From NCBI GenBank assembly GCA_036375715.1, contig DASVBS010000031.1, forward strand, positions 229,871 to 293,870: a stretch of DNA of 64,000 nucleotides, given 5' to 3'. The notes beneath the pieces were generated by a model. It had not been told where the DNA came from. It was given only the letters and a program-made list of their open reading frames with translations, and ran no database searches. This document shows positions 43,731-53,703 of this stretch, one piece after another. A program made the translations under genes and the position numbers. This stretch comes from Longimicrobiaceae bacterium (GTDB lineage Bacteria > Gemmatimonadota > Gemmatimonadetes > Longimicrobiales > Longimicrobiaceae). The first letter of the stretch is position 1, and the number at the start of each line of letters is the position of its first letter.

Positions 43731-45106
43731 GTGGACGTCCCCGTGCACTGGTCTTCGGCGACCGAGTGACTCCCTGGCGAGCTCATCTGCCGTCGACTTG
43801 GCGTGTAGAACCGCTGAAGTACCACGTCGCGATCAATTCTCGAACTCTCGGAGAGGGTACGCCGGCTGATTTTGAGTTTGATTACATAGACATAGGGGCC
43901 GTTGACGGTCTGGGGCGAATCGGCGAGGTGACAAGGCACCGTTTCGAGACCGCCCCGTCGCGAGCGCGTAGGATCGTGCGTAGCGGCGATACGCTCATCT
44001 CGACGGTAAGGACATATCTCCGTGCTATCACGTATGTCGGTTTTGCGGAGGGAGATCTCGTATGCTCTACGGGCTTCGCCGTACTATCTCCAAGCCACAA
44101 ACTCGACCCGCGGTTCCTGCGATACTGGATGCGGTCAGATCCTGTAGTGGATGAGATCGTGGCACGATCGACGGGGGTAAGCTACCCGGCAGTGGCCCCC
44201 TCCGAGATCGGTTCCTTGCCCATCCCAGTTCTCCACCTCGTAGACCAGCGCGCCATCGCCGACTTCCTCGACGAGAAGACGGCCGCCATCGACGCGCTGA
44301 TCGCGAAGAAGGAGCGACTGATCGATCTCATTGAAGAGAAGCGGCAGGCGGCAATCACGCGGGCCGTTACGAAGGGGCTCAATCCCGACGTGCCGATGAA
44401 GGACTCGGGGGTTGAATGGTTAGGTGAGGTGCCCGACCACTGGCAAGTTACGCGACTTAAGTTTGGTCTCCAACGAATTGAGCAGGGGTGGAGCCCTGCC
44501 TGCGAGAACCGGCCTGCTGCGGAGGATGAGTGGGGTGTCATGCGGGCAGGATGCGTGAATGGCTCTGAGTTCAATCCCAACGACAACAAGGCGCTTCCGG
44601 CGGGAGTGGAACCGCTCAGTGAGTACGAAATCCGGCCAGGTGACGTGCTGATGTCTCGTGCCAATACGCGAGCGCTTCTCGGGTCGGCTGCAATGGTGGG
44701 CGCTGTACGGCCGCGCCTAATCCTGTGCGATAAGCTGTACAGGCTGACGCCGCGCAAGACCAGGCTCGTACCCGAATTCCTCGTGTTCTTACTGTCCGCC
44801 TGGCCGGCTCGCTACCAGTTAGAGCGCGATGCGACTGGCGCCAGCTCATCAATGCAGAACATTGGTCAAGACACGGTGCTCAACCTCGTGCTGCCCGTGC
44901 CTTCCGTCGCTGAACAGCGGCAGATCGCGGGGGCGATGCAGAAGCAGAACCGGAGCTATCAGGAAAGTAAACGTCATCTCCAGAACAGTATCATTCGACT
45001 CCAAGAGTACCGGCAAACGCTTATTTCCGCCGCCGTCACTGGCCAGATCGATGTGCGATCCAGATCGACCCGCGCTAACAGAGTGCTTGAGGAGGCGCTC
45101 GCATGA
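43727..45106 (+). CDS. hsdS: type I restriction-modification system, specificity subunit
   Basis: GTG start overlapping the hsdM stop. 459 aa with two target-recognition domains, each followed by a conserved helix. TRD1 (about 20-170) ends in VDQRAIADFLDEKTAAIDALIAKKERLIDL; TRD2 (about 220-400) starts at WLGEVPDHWQVTRLKFGL and ends in VAEQRQIAGAMQKQNRSYQESKRHL. The repeated helix-TRD plan sets the bipartite DNA target, which cannot be read from sequence. Base composition is visibly less GC-rich in the TRDs, consistent with exchange of recognition modules. Confidence 0.95.
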   Translation: MSGRPRALVFGDRVTPWRAHLPSTWRVEPLKYHVAINSRTLGEGTPADFEFDYIDIGAVDGLGRIGEVTRHRFETAPSRARRIVRSGDTLISTVRTYLRAITYVGFAEGDLVCSTGFAVLSPSHKLDPRFLRYWMRSDPVVDEIVARSTGVSYPAVAPSEIGSLPIPVLHLVDQRAIADFLDEKTAAIDALIAKKERLIDLIEEKRQAAITRAVTKGLNPDVPMKDSGVEWLGEVPDHWQVTRLKFGLQRIEQGWSPACENRPAAEDEWGVMRAGCVNGSEFNPNDNKALPAGVEPLSEYEIRPGDVLMSRANTRALLGSAAMVGAVRPRLILCDKLYRLTPRKTRLVPEFLVFLLSAWPARYQLERDATGASSSMQNIGQDTVLNLVLPVPSVAEQRQIAGAMQKQNRSYQESKRHLQNSIIRLQEYRQTLISAAVTGQIDVRSRSTRANRVLEEALA

Positions 45107-48099
45107 GCCACGGCGTCCACACCGAGTCCACCTTCGAGTCTGCCATCGAGGCGGCTCTCATCGAACGCGGGTGGCTCAAGGGTAATCCCACGGACTACGA
45201 TCGGCGCCGCGCACTCGACCCCTCGCACGTGATCGCCTTCGTCCAGGACACACAGCCTGAGCTCTGGGCCCAACTCGAAAAGCAACATGGCGGTGAGCTC
45301 CAGTCGATACTCCTGGAGACGCTCGAAAAGTTTCGGCGCACTGTCGGCACGCTCGAGCTCCTGCGTCACGGCCTGAAGTTCTATGGCAGGACCGTCCGCC
45401 TCGCCTACTTCGCGCCGGCCACTTCCCTCAACCCCGACGCCGCAGAGCGATACCGGAAGAATCGTCTGGTGGTGACTCGGCAGGTGCGGTTCGTTCCGGG
45501 TGAAGACCATTCGGTCGATCTCGTGCTGTTCCTGAACGGTCTGCCTGTCGCGACGATCGAGCTGAAGAACGAGCTCACGAATCAGAACATCGAGCACGCG
45601 AAGCAGCAGTACAGGAGACGGGACGCTAACAACCCGTTGTTCCGATTCCGAGAGGGCGCGCTTGTCCATTTCGCGGTCGACACCGATCGCGTCGCCATGA
45701 CGACCCGCCTCGCGGGCGAAGATACTGTGTTCCTTCCGTTCGATCGGGGCCACGAGGGCGGAGCCGGAAACCCGCCGCACCCGAGTGGGCCGCGGACGGC
45801 CTATCTCTGGGAGGACGTACTCGCTCGTGACAGCTTCCTCGACATCCTCGGTCGTTTCATGCACCTCCAGACGGAGGAGCGATGGGAGAACGGGCAGCGG
45901 ACGACAAAGGAGCTGATGCTGTTCCCGAGGTATCATCAGCTCGACGTCGTGAGACGGCTCGAGGCGGCGGCCCGCACCGAAGGCCCCGGAAAGAGCTACC
46001 TCGTGCAGCACTCGGCGGGGAGCGGCAAGACCAATTCGATCGCGTGGCTGGCGCACCGGCTGGCATCGCTCCACAAGAACGACGAGAAAGTCTACCACTC
46101 GGTCGTGGTCATCACTGACCGGACCGTGCTTGACCGCCAGCTCCAGGACGCAATATACGAGATCGAACACAAACAGGGCGTTGTGGAGCGAATCGGCGCG
46201 GAGGGCAGCGCAAAGTCGACGCAGCTGGCGGCGGCGCTCGAGAGGGGGGCGCCCATTATCATCTGCACACTCCAGACTTTCCCGTTCGTGGCTGAGAAGA
46301 TCGGTCAGCTACCGGACCGGAACTATGCCGTGATAGTGGACGAGGCGCACAGTTCACAGACCGGCGGAGCGGCACAGAAGGTCAAGGAGGTGCTCCAGCC
46401 GTCGTCGCTCGAGGAGGCTGTATACGCGGAAGCGAGCGAAGGCGCGCAGGAATCGAGCAGCGAGGACGAGATCCTGCGGGTGATGGCCGCGCGCGGGCCC
46501 CAGCCGAACCTGAGCTTCTTCGCGTTCACCGCCACGCCGAAGGGCAAGACGCTGGAGCGCTTCGGTCGGCCGGACGCCGACGGCCGCCACCGTCCGTTCC
46601 ATCTCTACTCGATGCGTCAGGCAATCGAGGAAGGCTTCATCCTCGATGTCCTGAAGCACTACACGACGTACCGGACGTTCTGGCGCCTCGCGAAGAAGGC
46701 AGAGGACGATCGGGAGGTCCCGAAGCGGAAGGCCGCCGTGTCACTCGTTCGCTTCGCGACACTCCACCCGCATAACATCGCGCAAAAGGCCGAGATCATC
46801 ATCGAGCACTTCCGGCAGAAGGTGCGACACAGGATAGGCGGGCGTGCGAAGTCGATGGTGCTCACCCCGTCGCGTCTACACGCGGTCCGGTACAAGCAGG
46901 CATTCGACCGGTACATCGCGGAGAAAGGGTACACCGACGTACATCCGCTCGTCGCGTTCTCCGGTACGGTTGTCGACCCCGACACGCGTGAGCATTACAC
47001 GGAGCCCGGGATGAACCTCGGCATCAGCGAGACGCAGTTGCCGGAGGAGTTCGCGGGTGACGACTACAATGTCCTGATCGTCGCGAACAAGTACCAGACT
47101 GGATTCGACCAGCCGTTGCTCCACACGATGTACGTCGACAAGCGGCTGGCCGGTGTTCAGGCGGTTCAGGCGTTGAGCAGGTTGAACCGCACGCACCCCG
47201 GCAAGTCCGACACGTTCGTCCTCGACTTCGTTAACGAAGCCGATGACATACGGGCAGCGTTTCAGCCGTACTATGAGGAGACGATTCTCGCCGAGGCGAG
47301 CGACCCACACCAGCTATACGAGCTACAACACAGGCTGGATGCCATGCAGGTGTGGTACGCGTCCGAGATTGAGAGTTTCGCGAAAGTCTTCTACAAGCCG
47401 CGCGACAAGCAGAGCAAGTCGGATCACGCGCTCCTCGTAAAGTATTTGGGACCGGCCGTCGACCGGTTCAAGGCGCTCACCGACGAGAAACGAACCGAGT
47501 TTCGCGACGCGCTGGGTGCGTACGTCGGACTGTATGCCTTCCTGTCGCAGGTGATCTCGTGGGCGGATCCGGACCTCGAGAAGAGATACTCGTTCGGAAG
47601 AATGCTCCGGGGATTCCTGCCCACCGAGACCGGAGGGCCTCCCATTGACGTGGGCCGGGACGTTGCCCTGCACTACTACCGCCTCGAGAAGACGCTTGAC
47701 GACGAGGCCATTGAACTCGAGAAGGGTCCCGGGACTGTCCCTGGTATCATCGCGGTAGGCACAGGCAATCCGGAGGAGGACCACGTCAAGCTGTCGGAGC
47801 TGATCGACCTGCTGAACGAGCGATTCAACACGAACTTCACACCTGCGGACCAGCTCTTCTTCGATCAGGTCGCAGAAGAGGCGAAGGCGGACGAGGACGT
47901 GGTTCTTCAGGCCCGTGCGAATCCGTTCGATACGTTCGCCCTCGCAATGAAATCGAAGCTCGCGGACCTGATGATCGACCGTCTCGGTCAGAACCGCGAC
48001 ATCGTCGCGCGCTTCTTTGACGAGGCGGATCTGCGCCAGGTGGTGGAGAAGGAGCTGTCGCGTCGGATCTACGAGGACCTGAGAGGCGACGCGGCCTGA
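45103..48099 (+). CDS. hsdR: type I restriction enzyme, endonuclease/translocase subunit
   Basis: Overlaps the hsdS stop (ATGA). 998 aa in the normal HsdR order: N-terminal PD-(D/E)xK nuclease with Asp139 (SVDLVLFLNG) and the ELK motif in VATIELKNEL (Glu153, Lys155); SF2 translocase with Walker A HSAGSGKTNS (303-312), VITDRTVLDRQ, DEAH box VDEAHSS (412-418), FFAFTATPKG and VANKYQTGFDQPLLHTMYVD; then a helical C-terminal domain. The three hsd genes form one coupled operon and all motifs look intact, so restriction is probably functional. Confidence 0.95.
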   Translation: MSHGVHTESTFESAIEAALIERGWLKGNPTDYDRRRALDPSHVIAFVQDTQPELWAQLEKQHGGELQSILLETLEKFRRTVGTLELLRHGLKFYGRTVRLAYFAPATSLNPDAAERYRKNRLVVTRQVRFVPGEDHSVDLVLFLNGLPVATIELKNELTNQNIEHAKQQYRRRDANNPLFRFREGALVHFAVDTDRVAMTTRLAGEDTVFLPFDRGHEGGAGNPPHPSGPRTAYLWEDVLARDSFLDILGRFMHLQTEERWENGQRTTKELMLFPRYHQLDVVRRLEAAARTEGPGKSYLVQHSAGSGKTNSIAWLAHRLASLHKNDEKVYHSVVVITDRTVLDRQLQDAIYEIEHKQGVVERIGAEGSAKSTQLAAALERGAPIIICTLQTFPFVAEKIGQLPDRNYAVIVDEAHSSQTGGAAQKVKEVLQPSSLEEAVYAEASEGAQESSSEDEILRVMAARGPQPNLSFFAFTATPKGKTLERFGRPDADGRHRPFHLYSMRQAIEEGFILDVLKHYTTYRTFWRLAKKAEDDREVPKRKAAVSLVRFATLHPHNIAQKAEIIIEHFRQKVRHRIGGRAKSMVLTPSRLHAVRYKQAFDRYIAEKGYTDVHPLVAFSGTVVDPDTREHYTEPGMNLGISETQLPEEFAGDDYNVLIVANKYQTGFDQPLLHTMYVDKRLAGVQAVQALSRLNRTHPGKSDTFVLDFVNEADDIRAAFQPYYEETILAEASDPHQLYELQHRLDAMQVWYASEIESFAKVFYKPRDKQSKSDHALLVKYLGPAVDRFKALTDEKRTEFRDALGAYVGLYAFLSQVISWADPDLEKRYSFGRMLRGFLPTETGGPPIDVGRDVALHYYRLEKTLDDEAIELEKGPGTVPGIIAVGTGNPEEDHVKLSELIDLLNERFNTNFTPADQLFFDQVAEEAKADEDVVLQARANPFDTFALAMKSKLADLMIDRLGQNRDIVARFFDEADLRQVVEKELSRRIYEDLRGDAA

Positions 48100-48258
48100 G
48101 CGGGACCGACTGCTCCGATTACTTTCTCTCAGCGTCGGCCGTTTCCGCTCGCTGAGCGAAGACTTGTTGGGCCGTGCTCAACATGATCCAACCTCGATCC
48201 AGATGGGCCCAGCAAGGGTTTCCGCCAACTTGACGCTGGGCAATGTACTTTGTCATAT

Positions 48259-48296
48259 GAAGTGTTAGCCCTTCGCGCGATCCAGACTAACACTTC
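48259..48296. promoter_or_regulatory. perfect 10-bp inverted repeat, possible operator
   Basis: GAAGTGTTAG (48259-48268) and CTAACACTTC (48287-48296) are exact inverse copies separated by 18 bp (28-bp centre spacing, near three helical turns). This suits a dimeric regulator or transposition protein. It is not a copy of the transposon end repeat. Confidence 0.45.
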
Positions 48297-48775
48297 GCGA
48301 GGATCCGACGACCCGGAGACGGAATAGCGCTCCAGGCGCCTCCGTCGAACTGCCGGTCCCGACGTCCGCCGCAAATAGTCGATAAGTGCCTCCGACGAGC
48401 AACGCGGCAGTTCGGATCCGGGGCTCGCCCTCAGTGGACTCCTGCTGTCCATGGGACACGCGCGTACTGTCTCTACGCCCTTCCATGTTTCCCTTCCCGA
48501 TGTCGATGGAAACCTGTTCATCGCGTGTTAGCGAGCCGACGGAGAAGCCGCTGTACTCGCGGCTCGCCCGAGTGGTTCCGGTGCAATCCGGTCCAATCCG
48601 GCCGCCTGAGGTCCTCCTCGTTACAAATCGCTGACCGGAACCCGGTGTCCACCCCACGAACACCGGCACCCACGCTCGCGCATGGGGCGGCTGTGCATTG
48701 CCATTGACCGGAGAAGTGGGGGGCGCGGCGTATCCCGCGCCGACAATGATTCGCGAAAATCAAACCCCGGACATC

Positions 48776-48801
48776 GAAAATGGCTTAACCACGCCATTTT
48801 T
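48776..48801 (+). terminator. hairpin with T run, terminator-like
   Basis: GAAAATGGC and GCCATTTTT pair across an 8-nt loop (TTAACCAC), with the T run on the plus-strand exit. It lies 140 bp before the transposase start, so it may insulate the transposition genes from hsd transcription. Confidence 0.55.
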
Positions 48802-48938
48802 CTCAACTGCGGCCAGCGCTCACTCGGATTTTTGGCCAAGGCTTTCGATGCGGTACGGTGTCGATCAGGAGCCACAACGATCACGGTCGACACCGAGGAA
48901 CATGGATGCCGAATCCACCAGATCAGCGCGGCAGGTCC

Positions 48939-50846
48939 ATGACGACGGCCGGTCACGACCTTTCCAAGACACTACAGGCACACGAAGAGCGGGCTTTCAA
49001 GCTCGCGAGCCGGCTTCACGCCGAGGTCGGCCTCAGCGATGACGCAATCAACGATGTCAAACAGGCTCTAAAATTCTCTGGCCGCGCACGGCAGAACGGC
49101 GTGGAGTCCCGGATGCGTGCGGCAGCGAGGAGAGTCCGCGACCTGATCGCCTTCCTTGAATCCGAGCTTGACCGGGCCGAACTCGAGGTACCCGACGAGG
49201 TTCACTCAATCCCAGGTGGCACCGGGCCCGCCGAGCGGCGCTCGCGCCCTCTCGCTCCCGACGAGGTTCAGGGTTCCGCCCTCTCCGACCTTTCGACGAA
49301 GCTCGCCGTCTGCTTGCAGATGGATCGTGGTTTGAGCGCCCGCGAGGCTCTCGCGCGCGTCGGGGTCGAGGCTACCCCACGATGGGCCCGAAAGATCTAC
49401 CAGGCTTACCGGGAGCGCGGTGTGAGTGGGCTGGCCGACGGCCGAAGTATGAACGGACGCGCCGAGATTGTGATGGACGAAGAGGTGAAAACGCTCGCAC
49501 TCCGCTATTGGCTGGACCACCGCTCCGCGACGCAGAAGGAGATTCATCGACTGGTTAGCGAACATCTTCGAGAGCGGATCGACGCTGGGGAGCTCCCGGC
49601 CGATACGAGAATCCCGAGCTATTCCAGCATTCGCCGCTTCTTATGGACCCAGCCACAGACCATGAAGCTGATTCGGCGCGGTGATATGGGCGAGTATCGC
49701 AAGCATGGGCGGAGCATGATCCCCATAGAGTGGACCACCTATGCAAATGAGCGGTGGCAAGCGGACGGGACGACGCTCGACATCTGGGCGAAGCGTCTAA
49801 ATGCCCGGGGCGAATGGGAGCCCTCGACAGTGTATCTCGCCGCGGTCATCGACGTTCATAGTCGTGCGATCGCCTCCTTTATCGTGCACGATGCGCCGGC
49901 AACCGGCGCACTCGTCCGCCGACTCTTTCTTACGGCGATTCTGCCGAATGAGGGGCCGACTGAGGTCTACGGCGTTCCAGAAGTCATACAGACCGACAAC
50001 GGACCGGAATACGCAGCCGAGGAGGTACGCATCGGTCTTGCCGCCCTGAAGATCCGCCAGGATTTCGATCCGGGAGAGTACCCGGAACGAAAGGGTCGGA
50101 TCGAGCGCTGGTTCGACACCCTCGACAAGGGGCTCCTCCGCACACTTCCGGGCCACAAGCTCTCTGTGGGCACGTCCGATGGGGCGGCACAGAAGAACGT
50201 CGCCGACTTCCTTACGATCGACCAGATCCGGCAGGAGATCGGGATATGGGTACGTGAGGAGTACCACAACCGGATTCACACCGCCATACAGGCGCGCCCA
50301 ATCCGGGCGTGGCATCAATCCGTTCGCATCCGTGAGCCGGAGTCGGAGGAGCAACTACTCGGGCTTTGGGTGAACTCGTCGGTGACCCGGAAGATCACCG
50401 AGGAAGGCGTGCGCCTCACGATCAGTGGAATCACTCGCCACTACTGGTCCCCTGGGTGCGATCCTCGGATCGGCGAGGAAGTCCGGGTGGGGTTCAATCC
50501 CGAGGAGCCCCACCGAGTCCTTCTCTACTCTCTGGTAACCGGCGAACGATACGGCTGGGCTCACGATCGGTTGAGTGACGAAGCGCCCTACGACTTCACG
50601 GATGTTATCCGCGCACGACGGAAGACGGAGGGGGCGCTTCGGCAACGGCTTGATCGTTACCGCGCCTTGAACGAGAAGGCACGTCGGGAGGCGCGCGCAA
50701 GGGATCGTCAGCACGTCGAGGCACTGCGACTCGAACTGATGGAAGCACAGTCGCAACCCGAGGATCCTCAGCACCCACCACTTGATTCGGCCGATGCGAT
50801 TGAAGCTGAGCTTCGCGATCTACTCATGACCTCGGAGGAAGGCTGA
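48939..50846 (+). CDS. DDE transposase, TnsB/TniA/MuA-like
   Basis: 635 aa from the ATG at 48939 (in-frame starts upstream to 48858 are possible). N-terminal helical and HTH region (about 115-245, with SAREALARVGVEATPRWARKI). The rve integrase core has catalytic Asp276 (ERWQADGTTLDIW), Asp353 (VIQTDNGPEY) and Glu389 (PERKGRIERW), with 35 residues between the second Asp and Glu. Then a Mu-transposase-type C-terminal beta-barrel (about 470-560) and a charged coiled-coil tail that may contact the ATPase. It is expected to bind the end repeats and carry out strand transfer. Its stop overlaps the next gene by one base (TGATG). Confidence 0.92.
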   Translation: MTTAGHDLSKTLQAHEERAFKLASRLHAEVGLSDDAINDVKQALKFSGRARQNGVESRMRAAARRVRDLIAFLESELDRAELEVPDEVHSIPGGTGPAERRSRPLAPDEVQGSALSDLSTKLAVCLQMDRGLSAREALARVGVEATPRWARKIYQAYRERGVSGLADGRSMNGRAEIVMDEEVKTLALRYWLDHRSATQKEIHRLVSEHLRERIDAGELPADTRIPSYSSIRRFLWTQPQTMKLIRRGDMGEYRKHGRSMIPIEWTTYANERWQADGTTLDIWAKRLNARGEWEPSTVYLAAVIDVHSRAIASFIVHDAPATGALVRRLFLTAILPNEGPTEVYGVPEVIQTDNGPEYAAEEVRIGLAALKIRQDFDPGEYPERKGRIERWFDTLDKGLLRTLPGHKLSVGTSDGAAQKNVADFLTIDQIRQEIGIWVREEYHNRIHTAIQARPIRAWHQSVRIREPESEEQLLGLWVNSSVTRKITEEGVRLTISGITRHYWSPGCDPRIGEEVRVGFNPEEPHRVLLYSLVTGERYGWAHDRLSDEAPYDFTDVIRARRKTEGALRQRLDRYRALNEKARREARARDRQHVEALRLELMEAQSQPEDPQHPPLDSADAIEAELRDLLMTSEEG

Positions 50847-51619
50847 TGTCGTTCTTTCCTGCCCGCGCGGATTCCGCGCTCGTCCGCACGCAGATGATGG
50901 AGCAGGCTAAGAAGCGGACGTTTCTTGTTCACAGGCGTGGCGGTCTTGTGGTTTGGTCAGGTCGCTCACGCATCGGCAAGACCAGCACGGCAGAGTGGCT
51001 CGAGTCGGAGATCAACGATCGGTACGATCCGGAGAACGGCGATGCGTTTCGGGCTCACTACTACGAGGTGGGCGAACTCGGTCGCCGTGCCGCGGGGCAC
51101 ACGAAGCAGGCGATCCGAGCACTCCACCACGCACCGCTGGGCCGCCTCGACGAAGGTGTATATCGAAGCTCGTCGTCGGAGGACTTGGCGCAACTCGTCA
51201 TTCACGGACTACGTCGGCGAGCCATCGAAATGATCTTCATCGACGAGGCTGGTCTTTACTCGATCGAGGCGATCCGTGGCCTCGTGCTGGTAGTGGACTG
51301 GGCCCGCCGGCTCGGCCATCGACTCACGCTCGTGCTCATCGGCATGGATGATATCGAACGCACCATTGGCTCGAATCCACAGGTCAACAACCGGGTAGCG
51401 GACTGGGTATGTTTCGAGCCTCCGAGGCGCGAGGAGATTTTCGAGCTGATTCGGCGGGCCTCTGCAATCTTCGCCGACCGGACTCTCGACGATCCCTCGA
51501 CAGTCGAGCTCATTGAGTGGCTCGAAGGGACGTACTCGTCTCTGCCCGGTCTCATCCTTCCATTTCTGGACAAAGCCGATGCCCTGATCGGGACGGGAAC
51601 CTACGGTACGGTTCTTTAG
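50846..51619 (+). CDS. AAA+ transposition ATPase, TniB/TnsC-like
   Basis: 257 aa with Walker A GRSRIGKT (39-46), Walker B EMIFIDEA (128-135) and a sensor-like LVLIGMDDIERTI. The C-terminal segment PRREEIFELIRRASAIFADR is like TniB/IstB/TnsC ATPases, which load the transposase on target DNA and enforce target immunity. One-base overlap with the transposase supports a single transposition operon. It is short compared with TnsC of Tn7 (555 aa) and near TniB size. Confidence 0.88.
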   Translation: MSFFPARADSALVRTQMMEQAKKRTFLVHRRGGLVVWSGRSRIGKTSTAEWLESEINDRYDPENGDAFRAHYYEVGELGRRAAGHTKQAIRALHHAPLGRLDEGVYRSSSSEDLAQLVIHGLRRRAIEMIFIDEAGLYSIEAIRGLVLVVDWARRLGHRLTLVLIGMDDIERTIGSNPQVNNRVADWVCFEPPRREEIFELIRRASAIFADRTLDDPSTVELIEWLEGTYSSLPGLILPFLDKADALIGTGTYGTVL

Positions 51620-51727
51620 CGCCATTCAGAGCCTCGCGGATAAAGATCGCAATAGTATCCGGGCCATCGTCAAGGGAGCGAACGCGCGAAATCGCCGCGG
51701 CCGGAATGGCGAGGCGGAGGTCACGCA

Positions 51728-53638
51728 ATGAGGGGTCTCTCGAGTTTCCGGGCGGAGCATCGGATCGTCCTTTCCGCGGTCGACGCCGCCTACGCCGTAA
51801 CACAGGAAGGGGTGACGATAGACGATGTAATGCTTCTACTCACGGATGATGAAGTCGAGCGTCTGGACAAGACATATGCCGCCGACCCACAGACTTCGGT
51901 GAAACGAATCCTGCAGTTCCTCTTGAGAACGGGAGTTCTTGCGCACGCGGAGCGCGGCAACGGCGTGGTACCAGCGGCGGAGACGCCCGAGACTCGACCA
52001 TCGAATCGGCAGATCGTGCGCCGCCTCGTGGAGGAATGCTTCGCGCGGAAGCACCGGCGGCCTCTCAGGAGTGGAGACATCAAGGAATACGCTAACGCGG
52101 TGGACTATGCCCGACACCTGACATCGGCCGACGTGCAGTCGGCTCTTGCGAGCCTGCTCAGGACTGGTGACATACAGGACCTCGGCAGACAACCAGGCGG
52201 TGGACATCGTGGTTGCCGGCTCTTCGCTCCGCTCGGGTCGACTGTTTGCACAGGCGACGCCGACACCACGTGGCTCAGCCATCTCTACCACGTTTTCCAG
52301 CAGGTCTGGCAGGCGCGCGTCGCGGAGGCGACTGCGGAGAACCGCCGTCCTGGGCCTCCTTCCACCGGCGACATCCGCGAGGCCGTAAGGGCGTCCGGCG
52401 CCTTCTTGGACCGTCTGGAGGACCCGCAGCTTCTGATTAACGGCGTTCGTCAGCTCGCAGCGAGGAGACAGCCGTTTCTTCGGAAAGTTCGCCGCCCTGG
52501 CCAACGAAACCTGTTGTGGGCTCCTGTCGACGTAGCCGATGAACTTCTCGACCTCGGTTCGAGCTTCGCCTCTGACACGGAGCGTGTGGTGGAAGCCGTT
52601 CGCCGAGCTGAGGCGTCCTTCGGGCGTCCGGTGGAGTTGGCTGAGGCACAGGACGTGATTGATCGTGATGCGGCGCTGTCGCCTGCAGGCACGTCGTCGA
52701 TCTATCAGATCCTATCTGACATATCAAAGACGACGGTCGACGCCGGCAAAGGGGCGCGCGCGCGCCGTCGGCGTCAGAAAGTCCATGCTCTGGGGTCCGT
52801 TGGTGGCCGCGCCCTCTACACCGCGGGTGACCCTGCGGACGGTGCCCGGTACGCAACCGCAGAGCGGCTAAGACTCGAGTGGTATGATCTGAACGTTTAC
52901 ACGGCTCTGAGCGAGATTGCCGGTTGCGCGTTCAACTCCGTCAAGGTTGGACGAGCAATGGAGCTTGAGGCGGCGGTCGTGAGTTTCCAGGAGCGAGCTG
53001 ACAAGCTCGCCGCAGACAATCCGTTCGCTGTGCACGGTGCGCTCGAGGTGTCGCGGGAAGCCGCTCGAGCGGTTCAGGAAATACAGCCGCTCAAGATCTC
53101 GAACAGATCGCTCCCGGTGGAACTCCATCAAACAGTGACCGGCTACACGGCCGCAGAACTCATGCGGTTGCTCGAGCCGCATTACCATGCCGCGAGCAAT
53201 GCGGAGACGGCGCACGACATCGTACCGAATCTCACGCGCGCGATCTGGCGCATACCCAACGAGGCCCACACGCGGCGCTTCGACACCGACGACAGCAAGG
53301 CGGCCGAGTACCTCTTCGAGAAGACGGATGCCCTGACGTACCTGGCGCGGAGGTGGGGCGGACGCGAGGCGATCATGCAGGCGAACCTCGCGCTCCACGT
53401 GCTCGGCAGGCTTCGCGACCACCGTTTCGTCTTGCCCCTGTTTGCGAGCTCGGACGTGGAGGCGAGGCTCACCGGTATCGCATGGCTGGCCTTTCTCCAG
53501 CCGGACTGCGCCCATGGCGTCCTTACAGGTCTCGCGGAGAAAGATCGGGAACGTGGAGTGCGGGAATCAGCTCGCTGGGCGGCACGTTTTGTAGCCGCGT
53601 GTGGCACGCACGCATATGCCGCCGCCTTGGCCGACTGA
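51728..53638 (+). CDS. 636-aa protein of unknown function in the TniQ/TnsD position
   Basis: The ATG at 51728 has GGAGG 8-12 bp upstream. I recognise no family. The N-terminal half looks like repeated winged-helix units (TDDEVERLDKTYAADPQTSV, VKRILQFLLRTGVLAHAERG and VQSALASLLRTGDIQDLG all look like helix-turn-helix plus wing). A middle region is rich in Arg and small helices. The C-terminal third (about 410-636) is helical, HEAT-like (LALHVLGRLRDHRFVLPLFA). No zinc-finger Cys/His set as in TniQ is visible. Gene order transposase-ATPase-this suggests a target-site selector or regulator (inference). Confidence 0.75.
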   Translation: MRGLSSFRAEHRIVLSAVDAAYAVTQEGVTIDDVMLLLTDDEVERLDKTYAADPQTSVKRILQFLLRTGVLAHAERGNGVVPAAETPETRPSNRQIVRRLVEECFARKHRRPLRSGDIKEYANAVDYARHLTSADVQSALASLLRTGDIQDLGRQPGGGHRGCRLFAPLGSTVCTGDADTTWLSHLYHVFQQVWQARVAEATAENRRPGPPSTGDIREAVRASGAFLDRLEDPQLLINGVRQLAARRQPFLRKVRRPGQRNLLWAPVDVADELLDLGSSFASDTERVVEAVRRAEASFGRPVELAEAQDVIDRDAALSPAGTSSIYQILSDISKTTVDAGKGARARRRRQKVHALGSVGGRALYTAGDPADGARYATAERLRLEWYDLNVYTALSEIAGCAFNSVKVGRAMELEAAVVSFQERADKLAADNPFAVHGALEVSREAARAVQEIQPLKISNRSLPVELHQTVTGYTAAELMRLLEPHYHAASNAETAHDIVPNLTRAIWRIPNEAHTRRFDTDDSKAAEYLFEKTDALTYLARRWGGREAIMQANLALHVLGRLRDHRFVLPLFASSDVEARLTGIAWLAFLQPDCAHGVLTGLAEKDRERGVRESARWAARFVAACGTHAYAAALAD

Positions 53639-53703
53639 CGCATGAACGGGGAAGAACACCCACTCACCCCGTTGTGAGACTCGACGGGAGGAAAGGGAGC
53701 CTC

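Larger units (their letters stand above)
48100..48938. other. long non-coding stretch before the transposition genes
   Basis: About 840 bp between hsdR and the transposase without a credible gene on either strand; open frames (for example 48129-48521 minus) have low-complexity, frame-shadow composition. It contains the inverted repeat at 48259-48296 and the AT hairpin at 48776-48801. It may hold the promoter and operators of the transposition operon or an RNA gene. Confidence 0.5.

Noticed and set aside
48129..48521. 130-codon minus-strand frame in the non-coding block of the transposon
   Set aside because: Low-complexity Arg/Ser/Pro composition, no ribosome site and no family resemblance.
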